A stretch of 64,000 nt of DNA from Cryptomeria japonica (lineage: Eukaryota; Streptophyta; Pinopsida; Cupressales; Cupressaceae): NCBI RefSeq assembly GCF_030272615.1, contig NC_081408.1:199625341-199689340 (forward strand), read 5' to 3'. The notes beneath the pieces were generated by a model. That model was not told the DNA's origin and did not search any database. It worked only from the letters and a program-made list of their open reading frames with translations. The position numbers and the translations under genes were made by a program. Below, in pieces: positions 1-11,808 of this stretch. Position 1 is the first letter of the stretch, and every line of letters begins with the position of its first letter.

Positions 1-103
1 CTCGGTTGTTGTTAGTTGGTTGTAATCAATTTTCATGATATAATTCATTCATTTCTGCATTTCCTCCATCATATCCTTGTGTTTTTGTTGTGTTTACTCT
101 TAC

Positions 104-422
104 TGACCAGCCCAGATTGATCTCTTTGAGGTCCCTCCTAATCGATGACTGCAACAAAATCAAATGTTAGATATAACCAAATTTTATTAAAACATGCTAT
201 AAAATAGAACAAATTCATATTTTCTCAAATCCATTAGAAGACTATTTTTTCTGTTGCACTAGTGTATCCCCATGATCTAGTCGAGCCTCCAACCTATCCT
301 CCTTGGTCTTACTTACTGTCAAGTTGGGGTCAGGAAAGGGCAAGCTGAATGGAGACTAATCCTCTTGAGATTCACACAATCTCCAATCTCTTGAGTCTCT
401 AAATTGAACCTAGCTCCACCAC
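104..422 (-). pseudogene. Two exon-like segments of an unrecognised gene
   Basis: Read on the minus strand, 422-317 has an AG acceptor just upstream and a GTAAGT donor just downstream. A 163-bp putative intron then ends in a pyrimidine-rich TTGCAG acceptor, followed by a second 45-nt exon (148-104) with a GTAAGAG donor. The first exon contains the peptide CVNLKRISLHSACPFL, loosely like a leucine-rich repeat, but this is too short to name a family. The 317-422 exon has an in-frame TGA near its donor. The sister copy at 7638-7743 has TGG there, so this copy is damaged. The segment abuts the copia1 LTR at 433. What is seen is splice-site grammar and a duplicated exon; a host gene is inference. 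It could instead be a transposon-captured gene fragment. Confidence 0.35.
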
Positions 423-432
423 CTATATAGAC
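225..432. repeat. 208-bp direct duplication flanking copia1, left copy
   Basis: This segment immediately precedes the left LTR and recurs at 7547-7753, three bases beyond the right LTR, in the same orientation. By eye about 15 differences separate the copies over 207 bases (about 7%). Both end in TATAGAC. LTR retrotransposon insertion normally duplicates 4-6 bp, so this behaves like a greatly enlarged target duplication or a rearrangement. It carries the exon-like sequence at 317-422. Confidence 0.85.
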
Positions 433-1578
433 TGATAATACAATGAATCAACAAGGATCTAATTAACTACTGAGAGGGGGGTGTGAATCAGTAGATAGAA
501 AACAAACTAAAATTTCACCAGACTTAATCCCAACTCATAAACAACTTGTAAAACTAACTGGTTTAGATAGTGTATCAAAAACTGCAACTGCACTGTCAAA
601 CTTTACCGATAGACCAAAACATCAAAGATACAATGTAGCAGATTTGAAACTCACATACCATTTAACCAGAACATTAAAACTCATTACTAACATCAGTAAT
701 AGCTCATTTTAGATCACTTCCGGTCATCTAAACATATCTAAGTAGCTTTACAAGTTAATCGTATCAACCATATCAAAACATATCTACAAAATCATTCACC
801 ACTTCACATAATGAGCCTGTTAAATCTTACCCGATTAAGGGATTTAACTATTGTAATGGCTAGAGAACAATAGGGTCTTTGTTGATCTGGTAATAGCACT
901 ATCTTACTTAGTCAGATCCTTTTATGCTCCTATCTGCCTTCAAAACATTTTGCAAATAGACCTTCTGGTTTGGCAACAATCTCACTACCACACTTAACTA
1001 AAATTGCTAGCATAATTAGAAAAAACTCATTGACCTTATAAGAAAATACAATAGGTCGGTAACACATCATAAAACCTACAAATCTCATCCAGATTACAAA
1101 TATATCGATTCAAACATGACCGTTAGATTACATAGAAATCAACTACACATTGTTCTAGATAGCTTCAACCGCTCATGGATCACCACACATCAAATCCTGT
1201 AACTCATCACACAGTTATCACTCCATGCTATGCATTTTCTCATTCCCAAGATAAACAGTTATATTCACGTGCCAAAATCACTTTGAAACTCATCATGTGC
1301 ACAATGCATGTGTGACATCTCCATCTCTGATCAACATTCGATCATAGATCAACATAACCAATTCACCAAGATTCATCAATTAGGGTTTGGAATATGAACT
1401 AGCTAGGGTTACCAGTTGATCACTCTGCTTCAAATACCAATACCACTTTCCTTCACTACTCAACTACTAGTTGCATTACTACATCACTACTGGTTGCAAT
1501 TCAACTCCATTACTGGTTACTATTGACATCAATGACAACACTATACTTCATCAATGCAATCTTCATGCAATGCCAATA
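433..1578 (-). repeat. Copia1 3' LTR, internally deleted
   Basis: Matches the right LTR from its TGATAATA end (plus-strand orientation) to TGCCAATA. It lacks 276 bases that are present at 6513-6788 in the right LTR; the junction falls at 814/815. About 9 differences in the first 66 aligned bases show an old insertion. It contains the U5-type motif complementary to GATTCACACCCCCCTCTCAG near 470-490. Confidence 0.9.
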
Positions 1579-2052
1579 ATCTCCCCCTTTGGCATTGATG
1601 GCAATATAAATATCAATACGCTTTGATTGTGATGATTGAGAATAATGCACATACATAGGTATAGGAATCTTGGTTTACATTTTTCATGTACTCTCCTTCA
1701 ACTGTATCTTAATGTCTTCAGCTGGTAACTGGATATCAATCATATACAGTTCTTCTCCCCATCAATCATACATTTATTCTCCCCTTTGGCATCAATGCCA
1801 AAGTGAATACCAATATCAGCTGGTTTAACCATTCCATGCTTCACTGATCTGCAACAATGATCTACAACTTGTTGCTCCTCCTGTGGAATAGCTCCACTCT
1901 GCACCAATCTTGCTTCAAGATTTTCAATAAGCTTTGGGATTGATGTCTTCTACATCTTCGTAATTGACTTCATGTTGGGGTACAACCCCTAACTTATCTC
2001 TAAGATAATCAAAAGTAGCCTTAGGTAAAGGTTTAGTAAATATATCCGCTAG

Positions 2053-2523
2053 CTATTCCTTAGTAGGTACATGCTCCAGTGACACATCTTTACTTTGTAG
2101 TTTCTCTCTCAAGAAATTATACTTTAGCTCAATATTCTTTGTCCTAGCATGCAACATCGGGTTCTTAGAGATTTTTATTGCACTGGTGTTATCACAAAAA
2201 ATCCTTACTGGTTCTGAAATCTTCAACTTGAAACCTTCCAAAATGTGTTTCATCTAGATTGCTTGGGTACAATTCGTATATGCTACGACATATTCAACTT
2301 ATGCAGTATATTGTGATATACAACTTTGTTTCTTGTTGCTCCAAGATACTAGCCTTCCTCCAAGAAAGAAAGCTCCTCTGATTGTACTCTTCCTATCATC
2401 AACATTACTTGCCCAGTCTGCATCTCTATAGACTTTCAAATCAAAGTTACCCACGTATGGATTCCATAATCCATAATCAATTGTGCCTTTCAGACATTTG
2501 AAAATTCTTTTAGTTGCTACCAT
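2053..2523 (-). pseudogene. Copia1 RNase H domain remnant
   Basis: Two minus-strand reading stretches (2523-2299 and 2253-2053) in the same frame. The first reads VATKRIFKCLKGTIDYGLW followed by an ADWASNVDDRKSTIRGAFFLGG-type segment, the standard copia RNase H start with its aspartate. The second contains IFCDNTSAIKISKNPMLHAR and the terminal LEHVPTKE, both typical of the C-terminal half. Internal stops break the domain. It is the last domain before the polypurine tract and 3' LTR, as expected for copia. Confidence 0.85.
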
Positions 2524-2679
2524 GTGTGTCTCCTTTAGGCTTTTCTAAAATATGGCCACTAATCCTACTGCATGAGCAATGTCTGGTCTACTGTGGACAA
2601 CATATTGTAGTTTACCTATCATTGAACTATACTCCTTTTCATCCACTTATATATAATCATCCTCCTTAGATAGTTTACA

Positions 2680-3558
2680 GTCTGTAACCATTGGTGTTCC
2701 AACTAGTTTACAGTCTCCCATTCCAAAAGTCTTCAATACTTCTTTCACATATTTGGACTATGTAATGAAAATACCATCCTTCATCTATTGGATTTAGAGA
2801 CCTATGAAGAATTTAATTTCACCTACTAGTGACATCTCAAACTCATTCTTCATTTCATTGGCAAAGTCATTACACATATCATCATTTCCTCCAAAAATGA
2901 CATCATCAGCAAATACCTCACTTACCAATATCTTGTCTCCTTCTGACTTGAGATATATGTAATTGTCTTCACTGGTTCTCTGAAAATCTATCTTCACCAA
3001 GTGAGAGTGCAATATTTCATACCATGCTCTAGGTGCTTGCTTTACTCCATATAATGCCTTATGTAATTTGCACACCATGTCCTTTTATAAAGTAAAAGCA
3101 TAACCATCTAGCTATTCAATGTAGACTTTCTCTTCCAATATTCTATTTAGGAATGTTGACTTCACATCCATCTGATATACTTTAAATGCTCTGTATGTTG
3201 CAAATGCAAGTAGAGTCATAACTCCTTCCAATATTGCAATTGGTACAAATTTTTCACCATAGGTTTCCCCTTCTTCTTGTGCATATCCTTTGCATACCAG
3301 TCTGGCTTTTTTTCTGACCACTACTCCATCTTCATTTAGTTTATTCTTGAATACCCATTTTGTTCGTATAACATTTTTATTCTCCGGTTTGGGTACCAAA
3401 GACCAAGTATTGTTCTTCTCTATCTGGTCAAGTTCTTCTTCCATTTCCTTGATCCAGTCTTCATATGCAAATGCTTCTTTTATAGTTCTTGGTTCAATGG
3501 TGGAAATCATACAAGAGTTCCCTCTAAGTCTTATTCTAGTTAGCACACTTGCATTCAT
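2680..3558 (-). pseudogene. Copia1 reverse transcriptase remnant
   Basis: RVT_2-type reverse transcriptase in two same-frame pieces. 3558-3112 carries [34 protein letters not shown] and VYQMDVKSTFLN, the region of the first catalytic aspartate. 3078-2794 carries CKLHKALYGVKQAPRAWYE and the catalytic-box equivalent VFADDVIFGG, where plant copia elements usually have Y-V-D-D. Sequence to about 2680 continues the thumb region with stops. Canonical residues near the first box are altered (FLN for FLNG, then RILEEKVYIE). Non-functional. Confidence 0.9.
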
Positions 3559-3864
3559 GTCACAAATAATCTGATCGGGGTTGTGATTGAGTCTAACATA
3601 CCTTAGAATGACATGATCTTGATTTCTAGGTTCTTCTTCTTCTTCACTTTCTTCTTCCTTTGCTAGGCCTCCCTATTCTGGTTGAATTGGGGCTTCTTTG
3701 TTATATTCTTCAACTTCTGGCTTCACCAGTTTTGGTTCAAAAAATAGTGTTTAAGGTTCTTCTTCTTTCTTCTCCTTACTGGTTTCTCTTGATTTCTGAG
3801 GAAGCTCATCAACTCGGACATTTATACTTTCAATTATCTTCTTGGTCCAGTTGTTGAAACACTT

Positions 3865-4860
3865 CTAAGCTTTTCTCTTGGTGGAGTAACCAATAAATAT
3901 GCCTTCATGACTCTTGGCATCAAACTTACCAACATAGTCACCTCTCTTGATAAAACATTTTCTACCAAAAATCTTAAAGTCACTGACATTAGGTGATCTA
4001 CCATACCAGTACTCATAAGGAGTTTTATCCTTACCTCTTATAACTAGTATCCGGTTCATTGTGTAAACAGTTGTACTAAGAACTTCTCTCCAGAATGTCT
4101 TAGCTACACCTCCTTGTATTAGCATAGTCCTAGCAGCTTCAACAACTGATCGGTTGTTCCATCTGCAATAACATTTTGTTGTGGCATCCTAGGTGTAGAA
4201 AGCCGCCTCTTAATTCCATTATCTTCACAGTAGCTAGTGAATTCCTCTGAAGTAAATTCACCACCTTGATCAGTTCTTAATCACTTTATCTTCTTTTCAC
4301 TTTCATTTTCAACTAAGGCTTTGAATGCCTTAAACTTGCTAAAATATTTTGTCTTGTCTTTCAAGAATGTGACCCATGTCATCCTTGAGGAATCATCAGT
4401 AAAAATCATAAAATACCGACCAACTTGAATACTCCTAGTCCTCATTAGTCCACAAAGGCCGGTATGAACCAAGTCTAGCAAATGTTCTGCTAAGAAAGAT
4501 TTTCTCTTGATGGTTGAGGATGTTATCTTCCCTAACTGACATTCCTTGCATAGAGAATTCACCAGTTTATCCAACTGTGGTAAACCTCTTACTGATTTGG
4601 ACTTACTGACTTTTACAATGTTATCAAAATTTATATGACAGAATCTCCGATGCCAAAGACAACTATCTTTTACTTTTGCAATTAAACAATTGTTGACTTT
4701 AGAACTTAAATGAAATAAGTTACCTCTAGTCTATTTGTTGATTGCAATCAGTTCACCTTTTCTTCCATGAATCTTGCAGACTCCATTCTTGAATTCCAGT
4801 GGTGTCATTGAGTTTAGCTACACTCAAAAGATTGTGTTTCAATCCTTCAATCTAGTAGAC
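3865..4860 (-). pseudogene. Copia1 GAG-pre-integrase and integrase remnant
   Basis: 4574-4281 begins in the zinc-binding part (CKECQLGKITSS) and continues into the rve integrase core (HTGLCGLMRTRSIQVGRYFM, FTDDSSRMTWVTFLK). 4280-4140 continues with a damaged version of the usual PQQNGVVERKN box. 4125-3865 gives the C-terminal side (FWREVLSTTVYTMNRI, KTPYEYWYGRSPNVSDFKIF, GIFIGYSTKRKA). Stops and a frame change separate the pieces. The role in the living ancestor was insertion of retrotransposon cDNA. Confidence 0.85.
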
Positions 4861-5331
4861 ATCATCTGCACTACTCTTTCCATTCAAAGAGATGGATCCG
4901 TTTCCTTTTACCATGCAGGGTGAGCCATTTCCAAATCTCACAACACCTCCATTAAACTCTCTCAAAGTAAGAAACTTACTCCGATCACCAGTCATGTGGT
5001 GTGAATGACCACTGTCTATAATCCAATCATCAGAACTATCCATGCGAGAGACTAAAGCCTTTTGATATGATGCCTCTTCTTTAATAGAAACAAAGATAAT
5101 GTCCTCAGTTGCATCTTCTTCAGATTCCTCATCTGTAATTCCTCCATCCACTGCAATGAAACAATCCCTTTTACCTTTGCCTTTGTACTTCTTATACTTC
5201 TCACTTTTCTGCTCATTATCTCCATTTGGACAATTAGCAACAATATGTCCAATCTGGTTACATGCAAAACACTTCAAAGGTAATTTACCTTTGTACTTAC
5301 CGGTACCTCTAGGTAATCGCTTGGCCAACAA
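4852..5331 (-). pseudogene. Copia1 zinc knuckle and protease remnant
   Basis: A 159-residue open stretch. Near its start (about 5230-5271) is CFACNQIGHIVANC, a CX2CX4HX4C nucleocapsid zinc knuckle. Further on WIIDSGHSHHMTGD contains the DSG aspartic protease active-site triplet; the usual Cys after DSG is His here. The end (FGNGSPCMVKGNGSISL) is the conserved copia region leading to GAG-pre-integrase. It is the longest preserved piece of the element. Confidence 0.88.
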
Positions 5332-5666
5332 TGCTTCAAGCTCAATCAGACTGTCTTCATCATCTACCTCTCTACTAGATCTAGACTCATGACTGTAACT
5401 AGCTTCTCTTCTTTTTCTTACCAGTGGGTTTGAAACCGAGGCTCTAAATGTAGATTCCTATCTCTAAACACTTCCATCAAAACCATTTAATTCAAATGCA
5501 GTTAATTTACCAATGATGGAATCAAGAGTTACCTTTGATTTATCAATAGACTTGAGTTCTTGAATGGCTGCAACTCAGATAGCATAGACCGGTAGAAGGG
5601 TTTTGAACACCTTGCTAACCACTATGGTATCCTCCACTATACCACCAACACTTTTGATCTCACCGA

Positions 5667-6062
5667 CTATCTCCTTGATCTCTGACCATATTGTTGAATG
5701 TTTTCACCTTTAGCCATCCGCATATCATCAAATTTACCTCTTAGACTCTCTTCTTTGGCAATCTTAACATGATCATCACCGCTATAGATATCCTCAAGTT
5801 TCTTCCACACTTCATAAGAAGTCTCCAATCCATGGACATCAACATACTCTAAATCGGACAAGGAACTGATAATGGCCTCCAATGTTTGATTGTTCTTTCG
5901 TTGCTCCTTTTGATCATCTGACAAAATCCCACTAGGCAAGTTATATTTAGTAACAACATGTTCCCAATATTGACTTCCTAAGCTCTTGATATATATCTTC
6001 ATCCTATCAGTCCAGATTCTGTAGTTTTCCCTATTGAACTTCAGACCTTCTTTCTTCATCAT
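5667..6062 (-). pseudogene. Copia1 gag N-terminal region (UBN2-like)
   Basis: 131 residues from an ATG 57 bases inside the primer-binding site. FNRENYRIWTDRMKIYIKSL followed by an LSDDQKEQRKNNQTLEAIISSL-type segment is the typical copia gag fold, and SYEVWKKLEDIYSGDD plus the RGKFDDMRMAKGENIQQY stretch matches UBN2-type gag. The frame is lost after IQQYGQRSRR. Gag packages element RNA in virus-like particles. The remaining gag to the zinc knuckle (5400-5667) is readable only with frame changes. Confidence 0.88.
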
Positions 6063-6118
6063 TTTCTCCTAGATATTTACCTCAAGTTATTAGTCTTAAA
6101 CACAAGAGGACCTGAAAT

Positions 6119-6130
6119 GCTCTGATACCA
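6119..6130 (-). other. Copia1 primer-binding site
   Basis: Minus-strand TGGTATCAGAGC, the complement of plant initiator tRNA-Met 3' end used by copia elements. It lies two bases inside the 5' LTR end at 6133. Confidence 0.9.
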
Positions 6131-6132
6131 AT

Positions 6133-7543
6133 TGATAATATGATGAATCAATAAGGATCTGGTCAACTACTAAGAAGGGGGTGTGAATCAATAGATAGAA
6201 AACAAACTAAAGTTTCACCAAACTTAATCCCAACTCATAAACAACTTGCAAAAAAAATTGGTTTAGACACTATATCAAAAACTGCAACTGCACTATCAAA
6301 CCTTACTAGTTGACCAAAACATCAAAGATACAATGCAATGTCTGAAACTCACATACCATTTAACCAAAACATTCAAACTCATTAATAAAATCAGTAATAG
6401 CTCATTTTAGATCACTTTCGGTCATCTAAATATATCTAAGTGGCTTTACCAATTAATCATATCAACCATATCAAAACATATCCACAAAATCATTCACCAC
6501 TTGACACAATGATTTTTCACGTCGAAACCCAAATGGGAAAAACCACGGTGGGGATGAATACCCACAAATATTCTAAACTCTTCTGAAGTTCACCCTATTA
6601 GGAGCCAAGCCTTGTTAGAAGCTTATACAATAATTTCCTATTAATAATAGATCCAGTTAGGGACCACCTGGTTAAGGGATTGACTACAATACCCTGTTAA
6701 AGGCAATACCCTATTACAAGTAACCTCGATAGAGGATTTCAAATCCAATCTAATGGATCATCTGGTTAGAGTATTTATACAAGACCAAGCCTGTTAAAGC
6801 TTAACTAGTTAAGGGATTTAACTGTTGTAATGGTTAGAGAATAACAGGGTCTTTGTCGATCTAGTAATAGAGCTATCTTGCTTAGTCAGATCCTTTTATG
6901 CTCCTATCTACCTTCAAAACATTATGCAGACACTCCTTCTAGTTTGGCAACAATCTCACTACGACACTTAACCATTATTGCCAACACAATTACAAAACAA
7001 CTCATCGACCTTATAAGAAAATACAATAGGTTGATAACACATCACAAAATCTACAAATCTCATCAAGATTACAAACATATCAGTTCAAAAATAACCATTA
7101 GATTACATAGAAATCAACTACACATTGTTCTAGACAACTTCAACTGCTCCTGGATCATTGCACATTGAATCTTGTAACTCATCATGCAGTTATCACTCCA
7201 TGCTATACATTTGCTCATTCCCAAGACAAAAGTTATCTTCACATGCCAAAATCACTTTGAAACTCATCACGTGCATCATGCATACATGCCATCTCCATCT
7301 TCAATCAATATTCAATCATAGATGAACATATCCAATTCACCAAGCTCCATTGGTCAGGGTTTGGCATATCAACTGGTTAGTTGATCACTTTACTTCAAAT
7401 ACCAATACCGGTTTCCTTCACTACTCAACTACTGGTTGCATTACTACATCACTACTGGTTGCAATACAACTCCATTACTGGTTACTATTGACATCAATGA
7501 CAACACTATACTTCATCAAAACAATCTTCATGCAATGCCAATA
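6133..7543 (-). repeat. Copia1 5' LTR
   Basis: The complete 1411-bp LTR. It retains 6513-6788, including the complement of the copia R-region stretch around 6517-6560 (CCCACCGTGGTTTTTCCC type), which the left LTR has lost. Short ATG-started ORFs inside it (6878-7168, 7350-7669) are LTR sequence, not genes. Confidence 0.9.
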
Positions 7544-7546
7544 ATG

Positions 7547-7753
7547 TCAAATCCATTAGAAGACTTTTTTTTTGTTGCACTAGGGTATCCCCATGACCTA
7601 GTCCAGCCTCCAACCTATCTTCCTTGGTCTTACTTACTGCCAATTTGGGGCCAGGAAAGGACAAGCTGAATGGAGACTAATCTTCTTGAGATGCACACAA
7701 TCTCCAATCTCTTGAGTCTCTAAATTGAACCCAACTCCACCACCTGTATAGAC
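7547..7753. repeat. 208-bp flanking duplication, right copy, with exon-like segment
   Basis: Right-hand copy of 225-432. On the minus strand 7743-7638 is bounded by a TATACAG acceptor and a GTAAGT donor, and is fully open in the frame reading CVHLKKISLHSACPFLAPNW, so it is the better-preserved copy of the exon. Confidence 0.8.
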
Positions 7754-9962
7754 TCATTAAAATAATTTTTTATTTTTATTTTTATTTCTCAATATGTTAT
7801 AATAAACTAATGACATGATAAGTTTGCATTTATGAGTATTGACATGTATAGTATAATATCACAATGCATCTTGCTCATTCTGCCTACAACATAAATAGAT
7901 GACATATTGGCTACAACGTGTCAGCTATTTAAGCTATGAGGATCATATTGCAAACCTAATCAATAGTAACTTGATTTTGTCAGAAGCATTTTATATTCTA
8001 GATTTATCCCTGGAAGTGCTTTCATAGCTTTGTAAAAGCAAAATATTGGGTTTGGGTGTATGCTATTGTGGTAGATTAGAGTTTGAGAAATACAAAACTT
8101 TTGTGAGAGTTTATCTTGATTTGAGAATGCAAACTTTTGTGAAGAATAATTTGAATAACATGACCTCTTCTCCTAACCAGGAAATGGACACTACCAAGGC
8201 ATTTGATCAAGACAATGTACTATTTTAAAGGTTTTTGTAATTTGTCTTTGAGGAGATGATTTTATTGCAAATTGGTTTGTAGGATTTGTCAATCACATAG
8301 ATTTTATATTGATGGGTTGGAGTTTGGTTGTTTTTATCTATCTATGATATGTGTTTCTCTTCATTAAACTATATTTAAGGTTAGGATCATTTATTTAGAA
8401 TGGTAATTAGGGTTTCTATGGTTGTTTTGAGTTATAAGCATTTTTTTTGGAACTTTTGTTTTAGGGTTTTGACTTAACATATGTTAGTTATAGAATGTTG
8501 AATTGTCTGAATTTGAGATGAATAGATTATTTTAAATATTGATTTTGTTGTAGAACAAGTGAACATTCATATGAAAAAATTTCTATGGCACTAATAATGG
8601 GACAATTGGATTGCTATACAATTGAAATATGGTTTGTATTATTAAAGAGTAAATATTATGTGAAATTCTTTTCAATATTTTGTTGTGCAAACTAAGGAAA
8701 TAGGTTAATCCAATAAAGATGAAAGGAGAGATGAAGGTAGAGATAACATAAAGAAGGAGGAAGAAAAGCATGAGAGTGATTATCCAGGTTTGGGTGTTAC
8801 AACATATGAAGATAAGGATAAGAAAGTTAGAGAAAACCATAATCATGGCAAGGTCGTTTAGGTTAGAGGTTGTACCTCCTCGTGGCTTCATCTAACTAAA
8901 GTTCAAAATCTAAACTCCACAGTTAGAGGTTCCTTTCTTTATTTTTGTCAAGTTTGTTTTGTAACTTATAAACTCTTTGTTTTCTAGTCATTTGAGATAT
9001 TTTTTTAATCCAATAAAATTCATGGACTTTTACCTTGTGAATTTTTTTTATAAAGATGTTAAAGACTTTATAATGGGAAGTACATAACTTATTTAATATT
9101 GAGTCACATTGGATATCCTTTTTGCAAGCACTTTCATTCTCTATTGAAATGCTTTTCAGAAACATAATCATGAGACATTTATATTTGGTGAATGTTATTA
9201 CAAAATGGAAGAGAAGAAATCTTCTTTTAGATGTAACCTATCTGTACGTAGCCTAACATTTCTTATTGTGGGGAATAATAAAGGAATTTAATAATATAAG
9301 ATCTGCAAGATAGTTGTAAAGTGACCTTAATGTATTAGACGATAAAAGAATGCACAAGAATACTCATTAATTCAATATTGAACAAGAATACTCATTGATT
9401 CAATACTGAATGTCACGACTGTCAGATTCATGAAATGTGAATCCCACAAGACCAGTTATCTTCTGGAAGAATACCTATCACACAATAAGAGAAAATTGAA
9501 GAACAAAGAGAATTGAAGACAATTAACAATAATTGAATGTATTGCTTGATTACAATGAAGGATATGACATCCTTATAAATAAATCTAACTCTAAAGATAG
9601 AAACCCTAAATGGTGGAGTCTGCAAGATAGACCGAGAGTTGAAACACAATGCATGAATCGGTCATGTACGCCTAAAAAGCACAATAGACTAATTAATACA
9701 TGAAACTCTTGAAATCTAAACATAGTTTGCTTTTCCTAGTTTGCATTATGTATGGAGATAAATATTAATTAATTATTCATAATTAATTAATCAACTCACT
9801 AATAAATGTCAATAATTAATTACTAATTAAGGCACATATCATTATTTAGTGAATCATGTGGTGAATTAATGCAATTAAGTGAACAATTAATATGTATATT
9901 ATTTATTCCAATAACAACAGTGTTCATAATTCTTTGATATGTAATGATTTAATTTTTAATGA
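7754..9962. other. Spacer without recognisable genes
   Basis: AT-rich sequence with no protein domain that I recognise. Short open stretches (8046-8228 plus strand, 8583-8891, 8923-9171 and 9428-9649 minus strand) have AT-driven composition and no recognisable motif. The only structure is a perfectly adjacent 28-bp tandem duplication at 9355-9410. Confidence 0.7.
9355..9410. repeat. 28-bp tandem duplication
   Basis: Two adjacent copies of a unit starting CAAGAATACTCATT, differing at two positions. Confidence 0.9.
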
Positions 9963-10462
9963 TCAATATATTTTCTAAGTATATTTATAAAAGTATCCAA
10001 TAAATATATCTTTATTCAATAAAAAATGTCAAAGTGATGTTTTAAAAATCTGGTGATAGAAGATACCACTTTTCTCCCGAATCAAATAATAAATTTTTAG
10101 GTCCTATTAGTTAGGCTAGTACTATTGCAATGGGTTGCTATCAATTTTTGTTAATTGGTTATTATTCAATTATTTGTCCACCTATTAGAAGTATGAGTTT
10201 TTTGTTTGGATATATTTTTTCAATTTTTATAAAGTTAAGATGCATGATTTTTAAGTTTCCAAATTATAGAAAATATTTTTCTCCAATCTAATTGGCTTGA
10301 AAATTTTACATTTTATTATCGGATTTCACGGATCCACTACCTGAATGAATTTTATAAGGCAATTTTTTAGGTTTGGTAAGATAATATTTAGGATGTTTAA
10401 ATAATTTTTATCAAATTTATTTTTCACATCCACCAAACAAATATATAACAAATTATTTAGAT
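9963..10462. repeat. ~500-bp dispersed repeat, copy 1
   Basis: Near-identical to 10569-11067 in the same orientation, and partly matched in inverted orientation at 32985-33090. Landmarks are GTCAAAGTGATGTTTTAAAA, GGCTAGTACTATTGCAATGG and CACATCCACCAAACAAATAT. No coding potential. It could be a non-autonomous element or LTR remnant. Confidence 0.9.
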
Positions 10463-10508
10463 TCTACATCTGAATCTTTTAAAGATTTATATAAATAAAT
10501 AAACATGC

Positions 10509-10511
<3 letters not shown>

Positions 10512-10547
<36 letters not shown>
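10512..10547. repeat. (TG)18 microsatellite
   Basis: Uninterrupted TG dinucleotides in the spacer between the two ~500-bp repeat copies. The His/Thr-rich minus-strand ORF across it is an artefact of the repeat. Confidence 0.98.
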
Positions 10548-10548
<1 letters not shown>

Positions 10549-10568
10549 ATATGCATGTTTATATATAT

Positions 10569-11067
10569 ATCAATATATTTTGTAAGTATATTTATAAAAG
10601 TATCAAATAAGTATATCTTTATTGAATAAAAAATGTCAAAGTGATGTTTTAAAAATTTGGTGATAGAAGAGACCACTTTTCTCCTAAATCAAATAATAAA
10701 TTTTTAGGTCTTATTAGTTAGGCTAGTACTATTGCAATGGGTTGCTATCAATTTTTGTTAACTAGTTATTATTCAATTATTTGTCCACCAAAAGTATGAT
10801 TTTTTTGTTTGGATATATTTTTTCAATTTTTATAAAGCTAAGATGCATGATTTTTAAGTTTCCAAATTATAGAAATTATTTTTCTCCAATCTAATTGGCT
10901 TGAAAATTTTACATTTTATTATCGGATTTCACAGATCCACTATTTGAATGAATTTTATAAGGCAACTTTTTAGGTTTGGTAAAATAAAAATTTAGGATGT
11001 TTAAATATTTTTTATCAAATTTATTTTTCACATCCACCAAACAAATATATAAAAAAAAATTTAGACT
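10569..11067. repeat. ~500-bp dispersed repeat, copy 2
   Basis: Direct copy of 9963-10462, offset by 606 bp, with small indels (for example it lacks a few bases after TTTGTCCACC). Ends at an (AT)n run. Confidence 0.9.
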
Positions 11068-11808
11068 ATATATATATATATGTATATGTATGTATAGGGT
11101 AAGTGCACCAAGATGGTGAACAAAAAGGGGAGTATAAGTGGCCTTTTTTTTTTTTTTTTTTTTCTTCTGAAAATAGGTAAACCTGAACTTCAAAGAGATA
11201 TTTGAAGGTCATGCACTCAAAAATAGGATTTGAGAAAATAATAAGAATTGTAGTACTCTAAATCTAGTTTCTAAAATACTATTTTTTTGTAAAATTGGAT
11301 AAGATTAAGAGGGTCAAACCTCTCACGCACAAAAAACTATTTCTGATTTTTTCAGAAAAACATAACATAGCTATTTTCGTGCCCTACACAAAATATATAG
11401 TTAGATTTAGTATTTTTCAAAACCATTTGGTAGGATGATAGGTAAGAGTGAGATCTATAAGTTGTGTATTTTTTAGTATTTATCTTGAATTTGGTCAAGT
11501 ATATCAAAAGTTATTAAAAAAATGGTAGACATATGTCTGTGAGGACTGTCAAGGCACAGGTAAAGAAAATTAAAGTTTACTATGCTAATGTTTTCCAAAA
11601 ATAGAAAAAATTATATGGTCAGAAAATTGAGAAGAAGTGTGAGATTATGGTGGTAATTTTAGAGATACCCACTTGATCATTTGTAAACTTGATGATGATG
11701 AAGTCAAGAAATCATGTTGGACAATGAAAAAATGTGTAAAGGGACAAAAATAGGGGGAAAATGGGCTTACAAGCCTTAGGATCATTTTCCAACCCTCTTA
11801 CCAAGCCA
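11068..11808. other. Spacer with AT and T20 runs
   Basis: Contains an (AT)n stretch at about 11065-11085 and a T20 tract at 11144-11163. No gene or domain recognised. Confidence 0.7.

Larger units (their letters stand above)
433..7543 (-). mobile_element. Copia1: decayed Ty1/copia LTR retrotransposon
   Basis: A full-length but inactive element read on the minus strand: 5' LTR 6133-7543, primer-binding site 6119-6130 (TGGTATCAGAGC, the initiator tRNA-Met type usual in plant copia), gag, zinc knuckle, protease, integrase, reverse transcriptase, RNase H, polypurine tract 1580-1590 (AAAGGGGGAGA) and 3' LTR 433-1578. The order protease-integrase-RT-RNase H is diagnostic of copia. The coding region is split by frameshifts and stops into at least eight pieces. 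LTR starts have decayed from TG to TA. No 5-bp target duplication is visible; instead a 208-bp flank is duplicated. A second polypurine-like motif lies at 1778-1787. Confidence 0.95.

Noticed and set aside
10479-10676. Minus-strand ORF with a run of His-Thr
   Set aside because: It is the (TG)18 microsatellite read as codons.
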